From Methanobacteriaceae archaeon UBA349 (lineage in GTDB: Archaea > Methanobacteriota > Methanobacteria > Methanobacteriales > Methanobacteriaceae), in the NCBI GenBank assembly GCA_002509745.1, contig DAWK01000172.1, forward strand, positions 1-11,891: a stretch of DNA of 11,891 nt, given 5' to 3'. The notes below the pieces were generated by a model that searched no databases, was not told the DNA's origin, and saw only the letters and a program-made list of their open reading frames with translations. Position 1 is the first letter of the stretch. The number at the start of each line of letters is the position of its first letter. Of the stretch, positions 6,057 through 11,891 are shown piece after piece. Both the position numbers and the translations under genes were made by a program.

Positions 6057-7649
6057 TTGACTTTTATTGAAATAAAGAATATTAATAAATCTTTCAATGA
6101 CATTAAAACTCTGGAAAATATTAACCTGACCATTGAAGAAGGATCAGTAATAGGAATTCTAGGAAAAAGTGGTTCTGGGAAATCAGTTCTAATAAATATG
6201 CTGCGCGGAATGAAAGGTTACCAGCCAGATGATGGTCAAATAACCTATAATATTGCTTTATGTGCAGATTGTTTAAGGGTAGAACCACCATCCATGGAAA
6301 ACAAAAAATGCCAATGTGGTGGACAATTTAAAGCCAAAAGTGTTGATTTTTGGAACTGTGAAAGGCCACTATTTGCGGCTATAAGACGCCGAATATCAAT
6401 CATGCTCCAGCGAACCTTTGCATTATATGAAGACGATACCGTCATAGACAATGTCTTAAAGGCAATTGATACATCAGATGAAGAAAACATTCCTAAGGCC
6501 ATAGAACTGATTGAAACAGCCCAGATGACACACCGAATAACTCATATAGCTCGTGATTTAAGTGGTGGGGAAAAACAAAGAGTTGTTCTAGCCAGGCAAA
6601 TGGCCAAAGAACCTATGCTATTTTTAGCAGATGAACCAACAGGAACATTGGATCCCCAAACAGCAGAATTATTGCACGAAGCACTTCTAGAAGGCGTAAA
6701 AAACAAAGGGGAAACTATGGTCGTTTCTTCTCACTGGCCGGAAGTTATGAAAAAACTATCAGATTATGTAATATGGCTAGATAACGGCAAAATAATAGAT
6801 GCTGGAAATCCAGAAACTGTTGTTCAAAGATTCATGGATACCGTACCATTACCTGATAAAAAAACGAACACTAGTATTGGTGAGCCTATTATAAAACTGG
6901 ATAATGTGAAAAAACATTATTATTCCATTGAAAGAGGAGTAGTTAAGGCCGTGGATGGAGTGGATCTGGTAGTAAATGAAAGTGAAATATACGGTATTGT
7001 GGGATTAAGTGGAGCCGGTAAAACCACACTTTCCAGAATCCTTTGTGGCCTAACTGAACCTAGTTCAGGAGATATAAATGTTAAACTAGGTGAAAATTGG
7101 ATTGATATGACTCAAAAGGGACCATTGGGAAGAGGAAGAATAACTCCATATATTGGACTACTTCACCAAGAATACAGTCTTTATCCTCACAAAAATATAA
7201 TTCAAAACCTTACAGACTCCATTAGTTTGGAATTGCCTGCAGAATTTGGTAAAATAAAAGCTTTACATGTTCTCCATGCAGTAGGGTTTTCAGAAAATTA
7301 TGCCCAATCTATGTTAAACAAGTATCCCGATGAGTTGAGTGGTGGGGAGCGACACCGAGTAGCACTGGCCCAGGTTTTGATAAAAGAACCTAAAATTATT
7401 GTACTTGACGAACCAACCGGTACCATGGACCCTATTACTAGAGTTCAGCTAACAGATTCTATTATTAAAGCAAGAAAAGAGTTAAACCAGACATTTCTAA
7501 TTATATCTCACGATATGGATTTTGTAATTGATGTCTGTGATGTAGCTTCCCTAATGAGGGGAGGAAAAATTCTAAAAACTGGCCACCCCCAAGATATTAT
7601 TAAAGATTTAACCATTAAAGAAAAAGAAAAAATGTTAAAAAATGATTGA
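6057..7649 (+). CDS. atwA: Methyl-coenzyme M reductase activation ATPase, component A2 (AtwA)
   Basis: A protein of 530 residues (534 from the ATG at 6045) made of two fused ABC ATPase domains without membrane segments. Component A2 supplies ATP-driven activation of methyl-coenzyme M reductase, which needs its nickel in the Ni(I) state. Numbering from the longer form, domain 1 has Walker A GKSGSGKS (40-47), signature LSGGE (172-176), Walker B LFLADE (192-197) and the H-loop His230. An insertion after Walker A carries C73xxC76 and C89xC91, an apparent metal-binding knuckle. Domain 2 has GLSGAGKT (320-327), LSGGE (431-435), IIVLDE (451-456) and His489. Both sites look complete, so both should hydrolyse ATP. 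It follows the DUF134 gene closely and so should share its promoter and palindromic operator. Related methanogen ABC proteins exist, so the exact paralogue is not certain, but length and insertion fit AtwA. Confidence 0.88.
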   Translation: MTFIEIKNINKSFNDIKTLENINLTIEEGSVIGILGKSGSGKSVLINMLRGMKGYQPDDGQITYNIALCADCLRVEPPSMENKKCQCGGQFKAKSVDFWNCERPLFAAIRRRISIMLQRTFALYEDDTVIDNVLKAIDTSDEENIPKAIELIETAQMTHRITHIARDLSGGEKQRVVLARQMAKEPMLFLADEPTGTLDPQTAELLHEALLEGVKNKGETMVVSSHWPEVMKKLSDYVIWLDNGKIIDAGNPETVVQRFMDTVPLPDKKTNTSIGEPIIKLDNVKKHYYSIERGVVKAVDGVDLVVNESEIYGIVGLSGAGKTTLSRILCGLTEPSSGDINVKLGENWIDMTQKGPLGRGRITPYIGLLHQEYSLYPHKNIIQNLTDSISLELPAEFGKIKALHVLHAVGFSENYAQSMLNKYPDELSGGERHRVALAQVLIKEPKIIVLDEPTGTMDPITRVQLTDSIIKARKELNQTFLIISHDMDFVIDVCDVASLMRGGKILKTGHPQDIIKDLTIKEKEKMLKND

Positions 7650-7692
7650 ACTTTTAATCAATTATTATTTAATTTATAGGTAGTGATAATAT

Positions 7693-7776
7693 ATGTACAA
7701 ACTATTTTTGGCCTTAATTGCTGTGGGAGTGATTATTTTCGTTTTAAAATACAATCCCACCAATAAGTTGGATTAG
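7693..7776 (+). CDS. 27-residue single-span membrane peptide downstream of atwA
   Basis: A short frame, MYKLFLALIAVGVIIFVLKY followed by NPTNKLD, begins 43 bp after the atwA stop. It consists of one hydrophobic helix (about 4-18) with a positive residue at each end and a polar tail. An AGTGAT, a weak GGTGA-type RBS, lies at 7682-7687, five bases before the ATG. There is no terminator between it and atwA, so it is likely the last gene of that operon. No family is recognised. Codons and composition look natural, but a chance frame cannot be excluded. Confidence 0.5.
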   Translation: MYKLFLALIAVGVIIFVLKYNPTNKLD

Positions 7777-7886
7777 GTTAATAAAAATAAGAATTATTTT
7801 ATTTATTTTTCCTCAAATTTGTTATGAATCATTATTATTAGCATAATTTAGACTTTAAATTAAAAATAGCTAATAAATCAAATTTT

Positions 7887-7920
7887 TATATTTTAAATAT
7901 TAATAATAATTTAAAATATA
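7887..7920. repeat. 12-bp inverted repeat between convergent transcripts
   Basis: TATATTTTAAAT (7887-7898) is perfectly mirrored by ATTTAAAATATA (7909-7920) around a 10-nt loop. It sits just beyond the 3' end of the histidine kinase gene and downstream of the atwA operon. It may act as a bidirectional RNA 3'-end hairpin. A long T run does not follow on either strand, so it is not a classical terminator. Confidence 0.5.
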
Positions 7921-7924
7921 TGTA

Positions 7925-10330
7925 TTAGAATCGCTTTTGGTAGTCCAGTTCTTGGAATTTTATTTTGAATTGTGTCCCGTGGCTGTTGTTGATTTCGATT
8001 GTTCCATCGATTTGATTAATCAAGTTGTTGATTATTTGCAGGCCTAGCGAGTTCGATTCTTCAATATTAATGTCGTTTGGTAGTCCTATTCCATCATCAC
8101 GGATTATTAGTTCATAATCATCATATTCTTTTAAAGCTATGCTTATGTTTCCACTTAGCTCATCAGGAAAAGCATGTTTCATAGAATTAGTTATTAACTC
8201 ATTTACTAGTAAACCACAAGGAACAGCCGTCTCAATACCCATGAAAACGTCATCACAATCAAAATTCAGGTTTACCTTACCAGATAAGTCATAGCTCATT
8301 AAAAGTTGTTGGGTAAGGTTCTCTAGATAATCTTTGAAATTGATTTTAGAAAGATTTTCGGATTGATAAAGCTTTTCATGAATCATAGCCATTGATTTAA
8401 CACGATCACGACTCTCAATGAATAGCTCCAAGTCTTTATCATCCGAAACATTACCTGATTGCAAATTAAGAAGACTAGAAATAATCTGCAAATTATTCTT
8501 AACCCGATGATGAATCTCCTTCAACATCATATCCTTCTCAACCAAAGACTCCTTAATAATCTTCTCCTTATCCTTACGATCCGTAATATCAATCAAAGAC
8601 ATCAAAATACTATCCGAAGAAGAAATAAGCTCCGAAGTAAAAACAAAAAACCTCTGATTACCATAACGATCGACCAAAGAAATCTCCTGATTTTTAATTT
8701 CAAAACATTCCATATTTTCTTTGTTTTGATTTTTGATCATATTGCAAGCATTGGTGCTTTTCTTATCATTATCGTCAATAAAATCTTTTAAGTTTAATTT
8801 AGATTCAATTTCATCCTTGTAGTAGCCTGAAAATTTTTCAAATTTATGATTAACCAGATTAATATTTAAATCTTTGTCTATTATCAAGCTTAAGGTACCA
8901 GTATTCTCAAATATTGTCCGGTATTTATTTTCAGTCTTAATTAAAGCATTTTTTGCAGACTCTTCCTCATTAATATCCCTTATACTACTAATAATTCTGT
9001 AAAACTTATCATTATAAAAAACGGGTTTTTCAATAGATTCAAACCATAAGTAATTTCCATTTTTATTTTTTAATCGGAATTTAATTCGTCCTACTATTCT
9101 TTTTTTCATACTGGTTTCTATCGTTTCCCTAAATATTTTCCTATCTTCAGGATGTACATAGTCCAATAATTTTGACCCCGTTAATTCTTGGGGAGTGTAA
9201 CCTAAAATCCAGAAAGATGATTCACTTACAAATTTTAAAATCCCTTTTTCATTGGTTTCAGATATGATATCCATCATGTTGGATGTGATGAATTTTAATT
9301 GTTCTTTTCTCCTTAAAATCAAATTCTTGTTCTTTTCCAGATCTTCTTGTGCTTTTTTTATTTCATTTATAGAAATAAACTGCCTAACAATGACTAAAAC
9401 TACGATAAACCCTACTCCCCACAAAATTTCATCGGCAGGATCTTCAATATATATTACCAGACCATAGGCAATAATTACTAAAAACAAAGGAAAATAAGAA
9501 ATCCAGTTTTTTTGTTTCTTAATAGACCTGAACTTAAATAAAATAGGTTTTAAATTGATTTCGATTTGTTTATAGCAGGATATGGCTGCTAATGCTGCAA
9601 ATATATTTCCTAAGGAATATAAAATGGAGCCAGACATATCATAAAAAGCAATTGAACTTAAATCAAAATAGGCATAAAATACATCTCCAAATATCTGCGA
9701 GAATATTGCCAGTGAAAACAAAGCTAAAGGTGTTAATAATGCTTTTTTATTAATATTAAGTAATAAACTCAGGATAACAAATAAAAGTAGAATGTCTAAA
9801 AATATGTAAGAAACTGAAAGTAAAGTAGAAGCTATAATTGCATTAGTATTTAATGTGGGAAGTATAATTAGAGACCATAAAATCAATGTAGCTGAAATCA
9901 TGGTAATGAAAATATCAATGAATATTTTAGGATTGATTTTAATAGGTCTAAACATTATAAAAAGGCCTATAGCAAATAACGGATAATAAGCCAAAAAGAA
10001 AACATCTGCCACTGAAAGATACGCATTCACTTTTAAAAAGCTATCTAAAAACATATAAATAATATCTGCAAAAGCATATGCTGATTGGGCAATAGCCAAA
10101 AATAACCAAGCTACATAAGATTTTCTATTGTGTTTTGAGGCCCAGTGTGCAGCATAACTCAGCGTGGCTGCAGCAATTATATTAAAAAAAACAGTTGAAA
10201 AATTAGTTGAAAACGTAGAATAATACTCATCGCCGCTTAAAAATATGGGAATAATTGTAAAAATCACTAAAAGAGAAAATAAGAATATTGCATACTTTTT
10301 AAAGCTGTTTCTATTTGAAATATTATTCAT
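7925..10330 (-). CDS. Membrane sensor histidine kinase (PAS-PAS-HisKA_2-HATPase)
   Basis: An 801-residue sensor kinase. The N-terminal third (about 12-318) holds roughly ten hydrophobic helices forming a membrane sensing module of unrecognised ligand. A short coiled-coil linker (about 320-345) leads to PAS domain 1 (about 345-455, with KNKNGNYLWFESIEKPV) and PAS domain 2 (about 468-583, ending SLIDITDRK). Then comes a HisKA_2 dimerisation domain with EIHHRVKNNLQ (605-615; phospho-acceptor His607 or His608) and a HATPase domain with N-box ELITNSMKHAF (711-721), G1 DDGIGLP (745-751) and G2 SLGLQI. All catalytic motifs are present. No response regulator gene is adjacent, so the partner is elsewhere. 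No clear Shine-Dalgarno sequence precedes the ATG. Codon use is mosaic: residues about 548-623 use only AAG for Lys and GAG for Glu and no TTA, unlike upstream, and the last 60 codons favour C/A endings. Confidence 0.93.
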   Translation of the reverse strand: MNNISNRNSFKKYAIFLFSLLVIFTIIPIFLSGDEYYSTFSTNFSTVFFNIIAAATLSYAAHWASKHNRKSYVAWLFLAIAQSAYAFADIIYMFLDSFLKVNAYLSVADVFFLAYYPLFAIGLFIMFRPIKINPKIFIDIFITMISATLILWSLIILPTLNTNAIIASTLLSVSYIFLDILLLFVILSLLLNINKKALLTPLALFSLAIFSQIFGDVFYAYFDLSSIAFYDMSGSILYSLGNIFAALAAISCYKQIEINLKPILFKFRSIKKQKNWISYFPLFLVIIAYGLVIYIEDPADEILWGVGFIVVLVIVRQFISINEIKKAQEDLEKNKNLILRRKEQLKFITSNMMDIISETNEKGILKFVSESSFWILGYTPQELTGSKLLDYVHPEDRKIFRETIETSMKKRIVGRIKFRLKNKNGNYLWFESIEKPVFYNDKFYRIISSIRDINEEESAKNALIKTENKYRTIFENTGTLSLIIDKDLNINLVNHKFEKFSGYYKDEIESKLNLKDFIDDNDKKSTNACNMIKNQNKENMECFEIKNQEISLVDRYGNQRFFVFTSELISSSDSILMSLIDITDRKDKEKIIKESLVEKDMMLKEIHHRVKNNLQIISSLLNLQSGNVSDDKDLELFIESRDRVKSMAMIHEKLYQSENLSKINFKDYLENLTQQLLMSYDLSGKVNLNFDCDDVFMGIETAVPCGLLVNELITNSMKHAFPDELSGNISIALKEYDDYELIIRDDGIGLPNDINIEESNSLGLQIINNLINQIDGTIEINNSHGTQFKIKFQELDYQKRF

Positions 10331-10354
10331 GAGATCAACAAAATGATGAATATG

Positions 10355-10370
10355 ATAATATGCATATTAT
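10355..10370. repeat. 16-bp perfect palindrome upstream of the histidine kinase
   Basis: ATAATATGCATATTAT lies 25-40 bp upstream of the histidine kinase ATG, just after a possible minus-strand TATA (about 10367-10379). The placement between TATA and transcription start would fit an operator, but such A/T palindromes arise easily by chance in this composition. Confidence 0.4.
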
Positions 10371-10420
10371 TTTATTAATTTAACATTAAATAGTTACTTA
10401 TTTCAATTTTATTAAATCAA

Positions 10421-10440
10421 AGTTCTAGAAAAATAGAACT
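10421..10440. repeat. Inverted repeat AGTTCTA-N6-TAGAACT
   Basis: Perfect 7-bp arms surround GAAAAA. The arms contain G and C, unlike most of this region, which makes a chance origin less likely. It lies about 90 bp from the kinase start and about 275 bp from the permease start, and could be a dimeric regulator site. Confidence 0.4.
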
Positions 10441-10610
10441 AATAGTTTTAGTAAATATTAATACAAGTTGAGAAAGTTTGAATTAAATCTAATTAATCCT
10501 ATAATTTATTATATAATATTTTTAGAAAAATTTTGAATTTTTTTATATGATTTAATTAAGTAAAAATAATTTAATTAAATTCTAATTTACATACATTTTC
10601 AAATTATATT

Positions 10611-10632
10611 TAATTTGTACCTAATTTGTACC
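10611..10632 (+). repeat. Tandem 11-bp repeat TAATTTGTACC x2 upstream of the permease promoter
   Basis: Two exact 11-bp copies (10611-10621 and 10622-10632) are followed by a partial third, TAATTGTG (10633-10640). The period of about one helical turn puts each copy on the same DNA face. The array ends 18 bp before the TATA-like box at 10651, a position suited to an activator or to a repressor that blocks TBP/TFB. Confidence 0.55.
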
Positions 10633-10650
10633 TAATTGTGAAATAATTAC

Positions 10651-10707
10651 TTTAATATAATTCCAGAAAGAATTACTTAGAGTTTACTAATTAAGATAAT
10701 AAAGGAG
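10651..10707 (+). promoter_or_regulatory. TATA box and RBS of the ABC permease
   Basis: TTTAATATAA (10651-10660) would start transcription near 10682. AAAGGAG at 10701-10707, eight bases before the ATG, is a good ribosome binding site that supports the start at 10716. Confidence 0.5.
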
Positions 10708-10715
10708 TTACGTAT

Positions 10716-11855
10716 ATGAATTATTTAGGGTTAATATTAAAAAATCCATTTAGAAATAAAACCCGGAGCGCCTTGGCTATTGTGGGTATAGCTATTGGTA
10801 TTGCCACCATTGTGGCTTTAGGGCTGGTAACTAGCGGCCTCCAGGCATCCACTGAAACAACATTAAAAGCAGGTTCGGCTGAAATAACTGTTACCAAAAC
10901 TGGTTCTAACAGTTTTCAATCAACCGGAGGCAGTATTGACGAATCTAAAGCCAATGATCTTTTGAAAATTAGTGGAGTCAAACAAACAGCAGGAATATTA
11001 AAGGCCAATGCCAATATCTCAGGTGCTTCAATGGGGCCCGGCGGTGGATTTACGGTGAATGGTATTGAAAAAAGTAAATTAAGTCTGGTGGGAGTAAGTA
11101 GTGTAAATGGATCAGTATTTAATGAAAATGCCAATGAAATAATTTTAGGAAAGACCGCAGCAGATAGTCTAAATAAATCTGTGGGAGACAGTATCGATAT
11201 TTTTGGAGAGAAATTCAAAGTTACTGGAATATTTGAAACTGGAAATTTCATGTCAGATGCGGGGGCTTATGTATCCATCAGTAAACTACAGAATCTTACC
11301 AGTAATGATAATAAAATAACTGCTATATCCGTAAAAGTTACTGACAATGCCAATGTAACTGAAGTAAGTAACAGAATTGCAGATAAATATCCAAATGAAT
11401 TAACAACATCGACCGCTGCTGATCAGGCAAATCGAGTAAATGATGCTTTAGGCTACATTGACACCGCCACCTGGGCAATTTCACTACTGGCTATACTCAT
11501 TGGTGGGGTGGGAGTTATTAACACCATGATCATGTCAGTTTATGAACGAACCCGTGAAATCGGTGTTTTAAAAGCGGTAGGGTGGAGAAGTCGTAGAATA
11601 TTAGGTATGATTTTAGGAGAATCCATTGTACTCACTTTAGTTGCTGGTACGGTAGGTACCATAGTCGGAATTGTGGGCGTAAATATTCTACTTGCATATT
11701 CTGCTAGTTTCGGTACTATGATTAACCCAGTTTATTCACTTGACCTATTTTTAAGAGCCTATGGAGTAGCATTCTTGGTAGGTATCATTGGTGGAATATA
11801 TCCTGCCTACCGGGCATCAAAATTAGCACCAACTGAGGCGTTGCGCTATGAATAA
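10716..11855 (+). CDS. ABC transporter permease, MacB/FtsX type
   Basis: A 379-residue permease of the MacB/LolC/FtsX superfamily. A first transmembrane helix (about 18-40, after the typical NPFRNKTRSALAIVGIAIG) is followed by a large extracytoplasmic MacB core domain (about 41-248, Gly/Ser/Asn-rich), then the FtsX domain with helices at about 253-275, 303-327 and 345-363. The cytoplasmic loop SVYERTREIGVLKAVGW (274-290) couples to the ATPase, and the C-terminus YPAYRASKLAPTEALRYE is characteristic. Such proteins transduce ATPase motion across the membrane to export peptides, lipids or drugs, or to work mechanically, rather than to form a channel. It has its own promoter with tandem repeats upstream. 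The next frame overlaps its stop by eight bases. The substrate is unknown. Confidence 0.93.
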   Translation: MNYLGLILKNPFRNKTRSALAIVGIAIGIATIVALGLVTSGLQASTETTLKAGSAEITVTKTGSNSFQSTGGSIDESKANDLLKISGVKQTAGILKANANISGASMGPGGGFTVNGIEKSKLSLVGVSSVNGSVFNENANEIILGKTAADSLNKSVGDSIDIFGEKFKVTGIFETGNFMSDAGAYVSISKLQNLTSNDNKITAISVKVTDNANVTEVSNRIADKYPNELTTSTAADQANRVNDALGYIDTATWAISLLAILIGGVGVINTMIMSVYERTREIGVLKAVGWRSRRILGMILGESIVLTLVAGTVGTIVGIVGVNILLAYSASFGTMINPVYSLDLFLRAYGVAFLVGIIGGIYPAYRASKLAPTEALRYE

Positions 11856-11891
11856 TCAAAACAATGCGGATTCTAATATTGGAAAAAATGA
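11848..11891 (+). CDS. Start of a downstream gene, cut by the window end (likely ABC ATPase subunit)
   Basis: An ATG at 11848 opens a frame (MNNQNNADSNIGKN...) that overlaps the permease stop by eight bases and stays open to the end of the window. Overlapping starts are typical of translationally coupled subunits. The usual partner of a MacB-type permease is its ATP-binding protein, but the 14 residues visible contain no diagnostic motif. Confidence 0.55.
   Translation, partial: MNNQNNADSNIGKN

Larger units (their letters stand above)
10331..10715. other. 385-bp AT-rich divergent intergenic region
   Basis: No coding frame of note was found. It separates the divergent histidine kinase and ABC permease genes and carries a 16-bp palindrome (10355-10370), a 7-bp inverted repeat with 6-nt spacer (10421-10440), an AT-only inverted repeat with 10-bp arms ATTTAATTAA/TTAATTAAAT (10550-10559 and 10571-10580), a tandem 11-bp repeat (10611-10632) and a TATA-like box (10651-10660). 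The density of symmetrical elements suggests a regulated promoter region. Confidence 0.55.

Noticed and set aside
5894..6133. Open frame on the minus strand over the DUF134/atwA junction
   Set aside because: Overlaps two well-supported genes on the other strand, with no family signal.
6245..6502. Open frame on the minus strand within atwA
   Set aside because: Antisense shadow of the conserved first ABC domain, with no RBS and no recognisable domain.
7887..7920. Classical intrinsic terminator hairpin
   Set aside because: The inverted repeat is perfect but all A/T and no T run follows on either strand, so it is recorded only as a repeat.
8459..8791. Open frame of 110 codons on the plus strand, opposite the histidine kinase
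   Set aside because: It lies antisense to the conserved PAS/HisKA_2 coding region and is Leu/Ile/Asn/Arg-rich low-complexity; the frame is a by-product of the AAG/GAG/TTG codon patch on the other strand.
10916..11251. Open frame on the minus strand within the ABC permease
   Set aside because: Antisense to the MacB core domain; Pro/Leu-rich translation without motifs.

Overview
The window looks like a piece of a low-GC methanogenic archaeon, most likely of the Methanobacteriales (Methanobacterium or a close relative). The strongest evidence is an AtwA-type two-domain ABC protein (methyl-coenzyme M reductase activation component A2), found only in methane-metabolising archaea. Supporting signs are a class III (archaellin/pilin-type) signal peptide, AT-rich TATA boxes about 25 bp upstream of starts, and GGTGA-type ribosome binding sites. 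Genus assignment is inference.

Layout. 37-1380 (-) is a glutamine synthetase-fold ligase whose active-site flap is not that of ordinary ammonia-fixing GS. Divergent from it, about 1554-2138 (+), is a pilin-like secreted protein frame with a clear class III signal peptide but no normal start codon; a (TTA)9 tract sits where its start should be. 2275-2928 (+) is RNase III, unusual in archaea, with a promoter that suggests a leaderless mRNA. 3181-3522 (+) is a small two-helix membrane protein with a very strong ribosome binding site. 3698-4450 (+) is an orphan P-loop ATPase, convergent with a stand-alone ATP-cone protein at 4475-4753 (-).

5006-7776 (+) is the most coherent block: a NifX/NifB-like small protein, a DUF134 helix-turn-helix protein carrying two cysteine-rich modules, atwA, and a 27-residue membrane peptide. 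The first two genes each carry the same perfect 14-bp palindrome between TATA box and start, which suggests one repressor, probably the DUF134 protein itself, controlling both. An iron-sulfur cofactor-type protein and an Fe/Zn-type regulator beside the ATPase of MCR activation point to a metallocofactor step in MCR activation. This is an inference from context.

7925-10330 (-) is a membrane sensor histidine kinase (about ten helices, two PAS domains, HisKA_2, HATPase). Its coding sequence is a mosaic in codon use: a 76-codon patch around the phospho-acceptor histidine has only AAG/GAG and no TTA, unlike the flanks. 10331-10715 is a 385-bp AT-rich intergenic region with several inverted and tandem repeats. 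10716-11855 (+) is a MacB/FtsX-type ABC transporter permease; a further frame overlaps its stop and runs off the window, probably its ATPase partner.

No rRNA, tRNA, CRISPR array, insertion sequence or integrase was seen.
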